Assembly: GCA_041984235.1 (NCBI GenBank) | Contig: JBHIYN010000025.1 | Coordinates: 1 to 49,374 of the forward strand | DNA length: 49,374 bases | DNA from: JBHIYN01 sp041984235 | Lineage (GTDB): Bacteria > Pseudomonadota > Gammaproteobacteria > Ga0077536 | Reading direction: 5' to 3' | Part shown: positions 1 to 8,311 of the stretch, in pieces | Position numbering within the stretch: position 1 is the first letter of the stretch | Layout of the letters: each line of letters starts with the position of its first letter | Notes under the pieces: model-generated | What the model saw: only the letters and a program-made list of their open reading frames with translations | The model's database searches: none | What the model was told of the DNA's origin: nothing | Program-made: the position numbers and the translations under genes

Positions 1-16
1 GGAATCTCTGATTTAG
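1..16. repeat. IS5-family left terminal inverted repeat
   Basis: The end begins GGAATCTCTGATTTAG. It pairs with the inverted right end at 12 of 16 positions, with the GGAA tip and the TCTGA core conserved. Confidence 0.75.
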
Positions 17-142
17 CTGATAATTTTGCGGTGCGAGTCGCTTCGGATTGTGAAGTTAGCTGAAAACAAGCACGTTCGACGTTCCAATCGTCGCTTACCG
101 CGCCGTTTCCGACGCTTCAGCGGTGCATCGGGCAGATCTTAC

Positions 143-1096
143 CTACGCCATCCGCAGCAGTCGCCGTCGGATCATGTACAGGTTCGCCAGCGCGCACGTC
201 ACGAACAACCGGTGTGCGTTCTTCTCGAGCCCCCTGTAGCGCGTCTTCGTGAAACCGAAGATGCGTTTGATGACCAGAAACGGGTGCTCGACTTTGGCCC
301 GCACCGTCGATTTCGAGCGGTTCCTGGCCCGCTCGGCCTCGTCGACGACGCCCTGACGCCGGTAGCGGCGGTTGGTCAGGTCCTGCGCATTCGGTGCGCA
401 GTCCTGAATGACCTCAGTCTGTCCTTGATAGGCCGAGTCGCCCCACACCTTCGTCTCTTCGCCGTGCAGCAAATCTGGGAGCACGGTCGCATCATGAACA
501 TTGGCGGCGGTCGCGGTGACGGCGTGGATGAGCTTGGTTCGGCTGTCGACGCCGATATGCGCCTTCATGCCGAAAAACCACTGGTTTCCCTTCTTCGCTT
601 GATGCATATCGGGGTCACGGCGCTGGTCCTTGTTCTTCGTCGACGGCGGCGCGCTGATGATCGATGCATCGACGATGGTGCCCTTGCCTACCTTGATACC
701 GTTGCTCTCGAGGTACTCCAGGACATACTGGAAGAGGGCCTCTCCGAGGTTGTTCCGTTCGAGCAGGTGGCGAAAGCGACAGATGGTCGTCTCATCCGGC
801 GCCGCTTCCTGGCCCAGGTCGAGGCCGATGAAGCGGCGCATCGAGATCGAATCGTAAAGCGCGTCTTCAGCGGCCGGGTCGGACAGATTGAACCACTGCT
901 GGAGGAAGTAGATCCGGAGCATCATCTCCAGCTCTCGGGGCGGACGACCAGCCCCGGCCACCGGGTAGGCCGGCGCTATCAGCTCGCACAGCTCGGCCCA
1001 CGGGATGATCCGGTCCATGTCGCTCAGGAACTTGGCCCGCTTCGTGGTCTCCGCGTACTTCTCGAAGCCCTCACCGAGCGTCAGTTGCTTGCTCAT
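143..1096 (-). CDS. IS5-family DDE transposase, 317 aa
   Basis: This DDE transposase cuts and joins the ends of the surrounding element. The N-terminal part (roughly residues 1-110) is the DUF772-type region, with a conserved GAGRPP stretch and an LFQY/DETTICRF block. The catalytic core shows the first Asp in IVDASI, the second in WGDSAYQG, and the Glu in a VRAKVEHPF context followed by a KTRYRGL tail, all hallmarks of the IS5 group. Length is normal for the group and there is no frameshift, so the enzyme should be active. It fills most of the element and reads away from the right-hand inverted repeat. Confidence 0.95.
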   Translation of the reverse strand: MSKQLTLGEGFEKYAETTKRAKFLSDMDRIIPWAELCELIAPAYPVAGAGRPPRELEMMLRIYFLQQWFNLSDPAAEDALYDSISMRRFIGLDLGQEAAPDETTICRFRHLLERNNLGEALFQYVLEYLESNGIKVGKGTIVDASIISAPPSTKNKDQRRDPDMHQAKKGNQWFFGMKAHIGVDSRTKLIHAVTATAANVHDATVLPDLLHGEETKVWGDSAYQGQTEVIQDCAPNAQDLTNRRYRRQGVVDEAERARNRSKSTVRAKVEHPFLVIKRIFGFTKTRYRGLEKNAHRLFVTCALANLYMIRRRLLRMA

Positions 1097-1142
1097 CTGG
1101 TGGTCCCGTTCCGTGCCTCAGGGTGCGAGATCAGATCGATGA

Positions 1143-1158
1143 CTTATTCAGAAGTTCC
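1143..1158. repeat. IS5-family right terminal inverted repeat
   Basis: Read on the minus strand this end is GGAACTTCTGAATAAG, matching the left end at 12 of 16 positions. It is followed on the plus strand by TTAG (1159-1162), the likely target-site duplication. Confidence 0.75.
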
Positions 1159-2421
1159 TTAGCGAAGTTGATCGAGCGGGGGTGCTTTGACGGCATCTTC
1201 CTGGCCGATGTTTTTGGAACTTATGACGTGTATGGCGGTACCCGGGATGCTTCGGTGCGGAGTGCTGCGCAGTTCCCGGTAAACGATCCGATGCTGCTCG
1301 TGCCCGCCATGGCAGCGGTGACCGAGCACTTGGGCTTCGGCTTCACGGCTTCAATTCTCCAGTATCACCCGTTCGTCTTTGCTCGGCTCATATCAACGCT
1401 GGATCATCTCACCAAGGGGCGGATTGCCTGGAATATCGTGACCTCCTATCTCTCGAGCACTGCCCGGTCGCTGGGGCAGGACGCGATCCCCGGACACGAC
1501 GAGCGGTACGAAATGGCAGACGAATTCTGTGAAGTCTGCTACCGGTTGTGGGCGGAAAGCTGGGCGGACGACGCAGTGGTGGCCGATCGTGCCCGTGGCG
1601 TGTATGCCGAGCCGGAGCGGGTACGCGACATCGAGTACGCGGGACGTTGGTATAAGTGCAACGGTTGCCACCTATCCGAGCCCTCTCCGCAGCGGGTGCC
1701 GCTGCTGTACCAGGCTGGTACGTCTCCACGTGGCACGGACTTCGCGGCGCGCCACGCTGAAGCGGTGTTCCTGATCGGATCGAAACCCGAAGTCAACGGA
1801 CAGTACGTGCGTACCCTGCGCGAAAAGCTGGTTGCGGCGGGGCGCGATCCATCTGATCTCCTCACGTTTGCATACATGAAAGTCATCACTGGCAGCACAG
1901 AGGAAGAGGCGCAACGTAAATATGACGAATTCGAGGGGCAGATCAGTTACGACGGGGCGCTGGCGCTGCTGTGCGGCTGGAGCGGGCTGGATCTGTCGAA
2001 ATACGAGCCCGACCAGCCGGTCGAATACATCGAGACGGACGCGGTAAGGACGTTCCTGCATAGCTTCACGGCCGGGGATACGACTAGAACCTGGACGATG
2101 CGCGATATCGCACACTACGTGGGTATCGGCGGCGCGGGACCTGTGGTGGTGGGGGCGCCGGAGCAGGTCGCCGATGCTCTCGAACTCTGGGTCGACGCAG
2201 GTGTCGACGGTTTCAACCTTGCTTATTCCACGCTTCCCGGATCGTTCGTCGATTTCATCGAAGGCGTGGTGCCGGTGCTGCAGAAGCGCGGTCGCATGCA
2301 GACCGAATACCGCCCCGGCACACTGCGCGAGAAGCTTTTCCCCGGCCGGGGTGCACGACTCGCAGCACCTCATCCGGCGGCGGCAGGGCGGGCCTTCGAC
2401 ACGCATCGACGGCGAGCGTGA
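1159..2421 (+). pseudogene. DszA/NtaA-type flavin monooxygenase, 5' end removed by IS insertion
   Basis: The remaining 420 codons encode a bacterial-luciferase-like monooxygenase of the NtaA/SnaA/DszA group. These enzymes use FMNH2 from a partner reductase to oxygenate sulfones, aminopolycarboxylates and similar compounds. Visible family blocks are LIERGCFDGIFLADV at the junction, a TLDHLTKGRIAWNIVTS block, ARSLG with YEMADEF, WADDAV, and a QAGTSPRG block. About the first 40-50 residues are missing: translation continues upstream only into IS sequence. The first in-frame ATG (1123) lies inside the IS, so any product would carry an IS-derived N terminus. The rest of the frame is intact, which suggests a recent insertion. 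The missing 5' part should lie to the left of the element. Confidence 0.85.
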
Positions 2422-2826
2422 CAGGCCAGCCGGGAGGCCTTCGTGGGTCCGCGGCCTGGGCAACGTTGCATACTTTGCGTACGTGCACGCGGGAGGGTTC
2501 ACCGGTCGCGAACCGCGCGGCAAGCGCATCGGCGCGAACTTGTCCGGCGCGTGCTGAGCCATCAATCGAAAGCGCGAAACGAGCGCGCCTGATGCCGCTG
2601 CGCGAGTGGGGGATAGCGTCACCGGGGTACGACAATGAGCGTACCCCGGTGACCGTGCTCACGGACTCGCGCCGATGAAGTCGTAATCGAGACTTGTCAC
2701 AGTTTCGTTGGCGTGCATCACGTCACGCTCGAAACCTCGTGGTCAACGATCTCAAAACCGCAACGCTTGTAGCAGGATTGAACAGAAACGCTGCGCATTT
2801 TTGATGGTGAGCGCGATTGCTGTGCG
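2422..2826. other. Intergenic stretch between convergent genes
   Basis: About 400 bp separate the 3' end of the interrupted monooxygenase from the 3' end of the amidohydrolase. Apart from the strong inverted repeat at 2618-2653 I see no gene here. The short open frames lack recognisable motifs and ribosome-binding sites. Confidence 0.6.
2618..2653. terminator. Strong stem-loop between convergent genes, possible bidirectional terminator
   Basis: The arms GTCACCGGGGTACG and CGTACCCCGGTGAC form a perfect 14 bp stem around an 8 base loop. It sits between two convergent genes, where a two-way terminator is expected. No run of T follows on either strand, so it is not a classical intrinsic terminator. 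A dispersed repeat unit or a protein-binding palindrome are alternatives. Confidence 0.45.
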
Positions 2827-4608
2827 TCAACCAGCGCTCGCAAGTCGCTCGCCGGCATCGTCCCAGCGATTGAGCCGCAACAGGTGTCCCGGCGTCGCGT
2901 TCGTGCACTCGCCGTCCTTGAACGTGACCACGCCGTTCACCATGATCCAGCGATACCCTTCGGCACGCTGGACCCGACGCCATTCGTTCGCCGGGAAATC
3001 CCAAGCCACCTCGTAGTCGACCTCCGGTACGCGCCGCAGATTCTCGTAGTCATATATCACGATATCCGCCGGCGCGCCGACGCGCAGGTAACCGCGGTCG
3101 AGGAAGCCCGCCGCCTGCGCCGGCAGGTAGCTCAAACGGTAGTGCGCCTGCTCGAGCGTCAACTGGCCGGTCTCGCGCACCAGCCAGGCGATCATGTCGG
3201 TGGGGAACGAGCCGCCGGTGAAGAACTTGGTGTGGGCGCCGCCGTCGGAGATGCCCGGGATCACGTACTGACAGCGGGCGAGCTCGCCGACCTTGTTGGC
3301 GTCGAGGCTGGCGAGATCGTTGGTGCGGAAAACAACCTTGAGATCGCCGGCGAGCGCGATGTCGAGCATGGCCTCGATGTGATGCTTGTCTTCCTCCGCG
3401 GCGATGTCGCACAGCTTGCGGCCGACGTAGTGTGACAGTTCCGGATGATCGGGCGTCTCCTGCACTATCAGGAGTTCGATGGGGCCGCCAACGCCCGAGG
3501 TGACCAGGATCTCCTCCTCGGCGATCATCTGTTTGCGCACCCCGGGGTCGGCCAGTTTCGCGATGCGCTCCTCGTTGGTGCCCTGGGTGGCGTCGTTCCA
3601 CGCCGGGCTCGAATCGTAGAGATTCCAGTGCTCGAGGGTGAAGTGGAACGGTGCGCGCACCGTTACCGCCTGGCCGTACACCTGAAGGCCCTGTTCGAAG
3701 CAGTTGTTCAGCCATGCAATAGCGCGCTTGTGGACGTCGTCACAACCTGGATCATCCATCGCCAGCACGGCGTTGAAGAGTACCGGGCGGTTCGAGCGCC
3801 GGGCGATCTCTTCCACCACCCGGCGATCCTCGGGCTTGGCATTGCGCACCGGATCGCCATCGGTGGCGTTGATGATCTCGACGAATCCCTCGCCGCGCTC
3901 GCGCAGCACGTCTGCGAACGCATACAGGGTTTCCGGAGAGACCATGTCGGTGGGCATCGGCGTGCCGTCGTGATCGGCCTGAATCGAGTGGGCGCCGAGA
4001 CGCTGGCAGCTCCATCCCATCATGCCCGCATCCATCGCCTCGTTGATGAGGCGCTTGAGTTCGCCCATCTCGTCGGCCGTTGGCTCGCGCCCGGCCTTGG
4101 CGTCGTCGAGGCCCAGAACGTGCACCAGCAGCGGGTTCAGTGGCACGTAGTTGAGCAGGTTGACGCCCTTGGGCAGCCGCTCGAGGTGGTCCATCCATTC
4201 CGGCAGCGTCTCCCAGTCCCAGTCGAGCCCCATCCCTTCGACCATGGACTCGTAGGGGATCTGCTCGGTGCGCGTCATCATCTGCAGCAGGCGTTCGCGC
4301 TTGTCCGGCGTTGCCGGCGCGAAGCCGAAGCCGCAGTTGCCGATCGCAACCGAGGTGACGCCGTGCCAGCCGGAGATCGTGCAATAGGGATCCCAGTGGA
4401 TCTGGGCGTCGTAATGCGTGTGCAGATCGACGAAGCCCGGCGCGACGATGAGGCCGCTGGCGTCGATGACCTCGGCGCCCTCGGTGTCGTCGACCTTGCC
4501 GATTTTCGCGATGCGGCCGCCGCGGATGGCGACGTCGCCGCGGAAGCGCGGCAGCCCGGTGCCGTCGATGATGGTGCCATTCTTGATGACCGTGTCGAAC
4601 TGAGCCAT
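2827..4608 (-). CDS. N-acyl-D-amino-acid deacylase (D-aminoacylase) family amidohydrolase, 593 aa
   Basis: A zinc-dependent amidohydrolase-superfamily enzyme of the D-aminoacylase type, which hydrolyses an amide (or related C-N) bond. The N-terminal beta-sandwich start (IKNGTIIDGTG) leads into the metal motif HTHYDAQ. This is followed by the family block NCGFGFAP, a late SDGGAH motif carrying the catalytic Asp, and a C-terminal GAPADIVIYD stretch. Length is typical of the large DAN-type members. A clear AGGGGAG ribosome-binding site lies about 8 bases before the ATG. The gene diverges from an AraC-family regulator across 128 bp, which suggests local control. Many catabolic islands carry such paralogues with unknown amide or cyclic substrates, so D-amino acid specificity should not be assumed. 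Confidence 0.88.
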   Translation of the reverse strand: MAQFDTVIKNGTIIDGTGLPRFRGDVAIRGGRIAKIGKVDDTEGAEVIDASGLIVAPGFVDLHTHYDAQIHWDPYCTISGWHGVTSVAIGNCGFGFAPATPDKRERLLQMMTRTEQIPYESMVEGMGLDWDWETLPEWMDHLERLPKGVNLLNYVPLNPLLVHVLGLDDAKAGREPTADEMGELKRLINEAMDAGMMGWSCQRLGAHSIQADHDGTPMPTDMVSPETLYAFADVLRERGEGFVEIINATDGDPVRNAKPEDRRVVEEIARRSNRPVLFNAVLAMDDPGCDDVHKRAIAWLNNCFEQGLQVYGQAVTVRAPFHFTLEHWNLYDSSPAWNDATQGTNEERIAKLADPGVRKQMIAEEEILVTSGVGGPIELLIVQETPDHPELSHYVGRKLCDIAAEEDKHHIEAMLDIALAGDLKVVFRTNDLASLDANKVGELARCQYVIPGISDGGAHTKFFTGGSFPTDMIAWLVRETGQLTLEQAHYRLSYLPAQAAGFLDRGYLRVGAPADIVIYDYENLRRVPEVDYEVAWDFPANEWRRVQRAEGYRWIMVNGVVTFKDGECTNATPGHLLRLNRWDDAGERLASAG

Positions 4609-4699
4609 GTGTTTCTCCCCTGTTTGACGCCGCGGACGCGCGTGCGTGGTGACCTCTCGAAGCTTCTATTATGGGAGGCCGCTTGTCTCTAGACTTTGC

Positions 4700-4727
4700 T
4701 TGACGCGACACAAATTTTGCATATAGC
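4700..4727 (+). promoter_or_regulatory. Sigma-70-like promoter for the AraC-family gene
   Basis: TTGACG (4700-4705) and TATAGC (4722-4727) are separated by 16 bp. Transcription would begin around 4733-4735, only a few bases before the ATG at 4737. No ribosome-binding site is visible there, so the message may be leaderless. Confidence 0.45.
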
Positions 4728-4736
4728 GTCACGGTT

Positions 4737-5729
4737 ATGGGCGTCGAAAATGCGGTCCTCATCAGCGGCAGCCTGATCGGCGCACGCGAGCTGATTGCCG
4801 AGCTGGGTGCGGATGCCGACGCGGTCGCGCGCGAGGCCGGCCTGCCGGCGCGGGTGTTCGAAGATCCGGAGCTTTTCGTGCAAGCCCGCCGCATCATCGA
4901 CTACCTGGAGCTGGCCGCAGTGGCGTGCCGGCGCGCGGACTTCGGCCTGTTGCACGCGCGCCGCCTGCCGCTCGGCATGCTCGGCCCCGGCTGGATGATC
5001 ATGCGCGCCGCGGACACCGTCGAGGAGGCGCTGACCGACTTCGTGCGGCTCTACGGACTCTATACCGACGCCGGCTCGCTGCGCGCGGAGCGCGCCGGCG
5101 ACGGGCTGTGGCTGGCATCGTCCTTCCTGCCCGTTGGCCGCTTCGGTACTACTCAGGCCGTCAATCTCACGCTCGGCTGCATCTGCCTTTTCGTGCGCGA
5201 GAACCTGCCGCGCCGGTGGCAGCCGCGGCGGGTGGAGCTACGGCAGGTCCCGGACGACCCGGCGCCGTTCGTCGCGTTCTTCGGGCCGGGCGTCGCCTTC
5301 GGGTGTGAGCGTGACGCGGTCTTCGTCGACCGGCCGACGCTTTCCGCGCGCATGGGGGAGGGGGCCGAGCGGCGCGCGGTGCACGAGGCGATGCTGCGGC
5401 AGAAGGCCGGCCAAGGCGTCGCCGTCGTCGCGCAGGTGAAGGCGCTGCTGAGCACCCTGGTGCACCACGACGCCTGCACCATCGACACCATCGGTGAGGC
5501 GCTCGCGATCTCGCCGCGCACCCTGCAGCGCCGGCTGACCGCGGCCGGCACCAGCTTTCGCGCGCTGCTCGACGAGGTGCGCGCGGACCTAGCCTGGCGA
5601 CACGTCAAACGTTCCGAATTAAGCCTGGGACGCGTCGCCGAGCTGCTCGGCTATCGCAGTCCCGCTGCGTTCAGCCGCGCGTTCCGGCGCTGGCACCGGA
5701 TGAGTGCCCGCGCCGTGCGCCGAGGCTGA
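4737..5729 (+). CDS. AraC-family transcriptional regulator, 330 aa
   Basis: The N-terminal part (about residues 15-200) has the layout of the arabinose-binding-like domain found in OruR/ArgR-type AraC proteins, including a YLELAAV segment and a LPLGMLGPGWMIMRAAD-like block. The C-terminal 100 residues hold two helix-turn-helix motifs: an AISPRTLQRRL recognition helix and the RVAELLGYRSPAAFSRAFRRW signature. The product should bind DNA in response to a small molecule, plausibly a substrate of the divergent amidohydrolase. The start is the first ATG after a promoter; no Shine-Dalgarno sequence precedes it. The ligand is unknown. Confidence 0.88.
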   Translation: MGVENAVLISGSLIGARELIAELGADADAVAREAGLPARVFEDPELFVQARRIIDYLELAAVACRRADFGLLHARRLPLGMLGPGWMIMRAADTVEEALTDFVRLYGLYTDAGSLRAERAGDGLWLASSFLPVGRFGTTQAVNLTLGCICLFVRENLPRRWQPRRVELRQVPDDPAPFVAFFGPGVAFGCERDAVFVDRPTLSARMGEGAERRAVHEAMLRQKAGQGVAVVAQVKALLSTLVHHDACTIDTIGEALAISPRTLQRRLTAAGTSFRALLDEVRADLAWRHVKRSELSLGRVAELLGYRSPAAFSRAFRRWHRMSARAVRRG

Positions 5730-5797
5730 GTATCGCGTCGCCGGCCCCCGCGTGCGGTGAGCTGCGGGTTTCGACCCGGCCCGCGAGTCGAAGTGCT

Positions 5798-6430
5798 TCA
5801 GCGCGTCGCGCCAGCAGCGTCGAATAACGCCCGTCCGATCACGGTGTCGATGAAGTGCTCGATCATGCCGTCGTCGCGATGGCGGAATTTCATCTGAGCG
5901 ATCATGTGCCCCGAGCCCATGATCAGGTGCGCGCCCATGATGGCGTCGACCCCTCGATCAATTTCTTCCGTCGCCTGGCCTTGCGCGATCAATTCCTCGA
6001 AGTTTGCGAGAATGCGATCCTGAAAGGCGATGTAGCGCGACCAGGTCGGCTCCGCGACGATCGTGCTCCAGTCCATCCACACCCGGATGTAATCGGCGTG
6101 GTCGTCGACGGCATGGGCGAACGCACGCAAGATAGCTCCGATCCGCGCCGCGCTCGATGGTTCGCCCGTGACGCTTTCGGCCATCAGCTGGAGGAGGAAG
6201 CGCTCGACCTCCGCGAGCACGGCGGTGGTGAGGATTTCACGGGTCGGAAAGTACGTGAAAACGGTCGGAACCGACACCGCCGCCTCACGGGCGACGTCGG
6301 CATGCACCGTGGAGCCGACCCCGAGCCGGGCGAATACCTCGAGCGCGCAGACGAGCAGGCGTCTGTGACGCTCCTCCGGCGGTAGTCGTTGCGCTCTCCG
6401 GCGCGCGCCTCTGGCGGCTCGTCGCATCAT
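5798..6430 (-). CDS. TetR-family regulator of the LuxR/HapR/SmcR type, 210 aa
   Basis: The N-terminal 70 residues form a TetR helix-turn-helix, with ALEVFARLGVG, HADVAREAAVSVPTVF and YFPTREIL. These closely follow the DNA-binding domain of the Vibrio quorum-sensing masters LuxR, HapR and SmcR, which have ALEVFARRGIG, HADIAEIAQVSVATVF and YFPTRE. The ligand-binding half also keeps their IRVWMDWS-type segment. It is transcribed away from the Baeyer-Villiger/diiron monooxygenase operon across 111 bp holding two AT-rich palindromes like LuxR sites, so it probably represses or tunes that operon and itself. Two tandem ATG codons are possible starts. There is no autoinducer gene nearby, so a catabolic effector is more likely than quorum sensing. 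Confidence 0.87.
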   Translation of the reverse strand: MMRRAARGARRRAQRLPPEERHRRLLVCALEVFARLGVGSTVHADVAREAAVSVPTVFTYFPTREILTTAVLAEVERFLLQLMAESVTGEPSSAARIGAILRAFAHAVDDHADYIRVWMDWSTIVAEPTWSRYIAFQDRILANFEELIAQGQATEEIDRGVDAIMGAHLIMGSGHMIAQMKFRHRDDGMIEHFIDTVIGRALFDAAGATR

Positions 6431-6442
6431 TGCCCCATCGAG

Positions 6443-6464
6443 TTATTGACAAGGTTGCCACTAT
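6443..6464. promoter_or_regulatory. Candidate operator 1 of the LuxR-type TetR regulator
   Basis: The half-sites TTATTGACAAG and GTTGCCACTAT match the Vibrio LuxR consensus halves (TTATTGATAAA and TTTATCAATAA) at 15 of 22 positions. The site contains a perfect TTGACA (6446-6451) that could be the -35 element of the plus-strand operon, so binding would block initiation. Confidence 0.5.
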
Positions 6465-6474
6465 AGCGCTAGTG

Positions 6475-6496
6475 TTATTAACAATATTATCAATAT
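6475..6496. promoter_or_regulatory. Candidate operator 2 of the LuxR-type TetR regulator
   Basis: The half-sites TTATTAACAAT and ATTATCAATAT match the LuxR consensus at 17 of 22 positions. The centre lies 32 bp (about three helical turns) from operator 1. The AT-rich block stands out sharply from the GC-rich surroundings. Confidence 0.6.
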
Positions 6497-6541
6497 AGCG
6501 TTCGGCGGGGGCGCACCGCTGCACAGGGGAGGTACGGCCGA

Positions 6542-8215
6542 ATGACGAGACAACGACCAGCCCGCGACGGTTTGGAAAAGGGGGCGGCGATCGACTACGA
6601 CGCAATCATCATCGGCGCCGGCATTGCCGGGATGTACCAGCTTTACCGCCTGCGCGAGATGGGTCTTTGCATCCGGGTATACGAAGCAGGGACCGGTATC
6701 GGCGGCACCTGGTACTGGAACCGCTACCCGGGATGCCGCTTCGATTCGGAGAGCTACAGTTACGGTTACTCGTTCTCCGACGAGCTGTTGCAGGAGTGGG
6801 ACTGGAGCGAGCATTTCGCCGCCCAGCCGGAGACGTTGCGTTACCTGAACCACGTGGCCGACAAATTCGGCCTGCGCCGCGACATCCAGTTCGAGAGTCG
6901 CGTGAGCAAAGCGCATTACGACGACACCAACGAATGCTGGAACGTCGAGCTGGAAAGCGGCGAAAAAGCCAGCGCACGATTTCTCATTTCCGCGACCGGC
7001 CCGCTGTCGGCGCCGCAAATGCCCGTCATCGACGGTATCGACGATTTCGTCGGCGAGACCTATCACACCGCGCTGTGGCCGCGTGATCCGGATGGCTTCG
7101 GTGGCCGCAAGGACATCACGTTCGACGATAAGCGGGTCGGGGTGATCGGAACCGGCGCTACCGCCGTCCAGTTGATCCAGGAAGTCGCCAAGACCGCGGG
7201 GGAGCTGTTCGTTTTCCAGCGCACGCCCAACTGGTGTGCACCGCTCCACAACAAGCCGATCACCCTGGAAGAACAGCACCGCATCAAGGAGAGCTACGCC
7301 GACATCTTCCGGCGCTGCAACGAGACCTTCGGCGGATTCCTCCACGGCATGGTGCGCGAGTCGGCGCTCGGTGTTTCGTCGGAGGAGCGCGAAGCGTTCT
7401 TCGAGAAGCTGTACGCGGAGCCGGGCTTCGGTATCTGGCTCGGCAACTATTTCGACACCATGACCGACCAGCGTGCGAACGACCTGTTGAGCGAGTTCAT
7501 TGCGAACAAGATCCGGCAACGGGTAAAGGACCCGGTGGTCGCTGAAAAGCTGATCCCGAAGAACCACGGCTTCGGTACCCGCAGGGTGCCGATGGAAACG
7601 AATTACTACGAAGTCTACAACCAGGACAACGTCACCCTCGTCGACATTGCCGCGTCTCCCATCGAGCGGATCACGCCGACGGGTATCAGGACCGGCGAGG
7701 CGGCCTACGAGCTCGACATGATCATCTATGCTACCGGATTCGACGCGGTCATGGGGGCGCTCAACCGCATCGACATCCGCGGCGAAGGCGGGCAGGTACT
7801 GAAGGACAAATGGGCCGATGGCCCGAGTACTTATCTCGGCATGCAGACGGCCGGATTCCCGAATTTTTTCACCCTTGTCGGCCCGCACAACGGCGCCACG
7901 TTCTGCAACATTCCGCGGTGCATCGAACAGAACGTCGAGTGGGTGACCGACGCTATCCGCTACATGCGGGAACATGGCTACGAACATATCGAGGCGACGC
8001 GCGCGGCCGAGGAGCGCTGGACCAAGCACGTCGACGAGACCGCCGCGCGCACGCTATTCCCGACCGCCGATTCCTGGTTCATGGGCATCAACCAGAACAT
8101 CCCCGGGCGTCAGAAGCGCAGGTTCCTGCTGTATGCGGGCGGCGCGCCCGCCTACCGGGAAAAGTGCGACGACGTCGCGGCGAATGGCTACGACGGCTTC
8201 GTGTTCCGGCGGTGA
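6542..8215 (+). CDS. Baeyer-Villiger flavin monooxygenase, 557 aa
   Basis: An NADPH- and FAD-dependent enzyme that inserts one oxygen atom next to a ketone, giving an ester or lactone. The FAD Rossmann motif GAGIAG is at residues 25-30. The Baeyer-Villiger fingerprint FxGxxxHxxxWP reads FVGETYHTALWP at 169-180. The NADPH motif GTGATA follows at about 203. A GIGGTWYWNRYPGCRFD block near residue 52-68 is typical of cyclohexanone and phenylacetone monooxygenases. A GGGGAGG ribosome-binding site precedes the ATG. It is the first gene of the operon ahead of the diiron monooxygenase. One reading is that the diiron enzyme makes an alcohol, a dehydrogenase oxidises it and this enzyme oxidises the ketone. 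Confidence 0.93.
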   Translation: MTRQRPARDGLEKGAAIDYDAIIIGAGIAGMYQLYRLREMGLCIRVYEAGTGIGGTWYWNRYPGCRFDSESYSYGYSFSDELLQEWDWSEHFAAQPETLRYLNHVADKFGLRRDIQFESRVSKAHYDDTNECWNVELESGEKASARFLISATGPLSAPQMPVIDGIDDFVGETYHTALWPRDPDGFGGRKDITFDDKRVGVIGTGATAVQLIQEVAKTAGELFVFQRTPNWCAPLHNKPITLEEQHRIKESYADIFRRCNETFGGFLHGMVRESALGVSSEEREAFFEKLYAEPGFGIWLGNYFDTMTDQRANDLLSEFIANKIRQRVKDPVVAEKLIPKNHGFGTRRVPMETNYYEVYNQDNVTLVDIAASPIERITPTGIRTGEAAYELDMIIYATGFDAVMGALNRIDIRGEGGQVLKDKWADGPSTYLGMQTAGFPNFFTLVGPHNGATFCNIPRCIEQNVEWVTDAIRYMREHGYEHIEATRAAEERWTKHVDETAARTLFPTADSWFMGINQNIPGRQKRRFLLYAGGAPAYREKCDDVAANGYDGFVFRR

Positions 8216-8311
8216 CCGACAGCGTGCGCGTACTTTCGTCGGTGCACACGGGTGACGAACCCGCGCTCGACGGCAGCTACACCACAACCTGACCGAAAGA
8301 GGCAGAATCAC

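Larger units (their letters stand above)
1..1158 (-). mobile_element. Complete IS5-family insertion sequence
   Basis: A 1158 bp element carries a single transposase gene on the minus strand and imperfect terminal inverted repeats beginning GGAA at both ends. The outer 16 bases match at 12 positions. The bases just outside the right end are TTAG, which fits the 4 bp YTAR-type target of the IS5 group; the left copy would lie outside the window. The element starts exactly at base 1, so the window or contig probably breaks at the IS, as assemblies often do. It interrupts the flavin monooxygenase gene to its right, whose reading frame resumes immediately at TTAG. Family placement is firm; the named IS cannot be given without a database comparison. 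Confidence 0.88.

Noticed and set aside
26..1162. Long open frame antisense to the IS5 transposase
   Set aside because: It has no recognisable motifs; GC-rich coding DNA often leaves the opposite strand open. The transposase on the minus strand has full DDE motifs.
3445..4692. 415 codon plus-strand open frame opposite the amidohydrolase
   Set aside because: The minus-strand frame has the HTHYDAQ, NCGFGFAP and SDGGAH motifs and a ribosome-binding site; the plus frame shows none.
6446..6480. A complete sigma-70 promoter built on the perfect TTGACA at 6446
   Set aside because: No convincing -10 box lies 16-18 bp downstream (best TAGTGT), so only the -35 part is reported, within operator 1.
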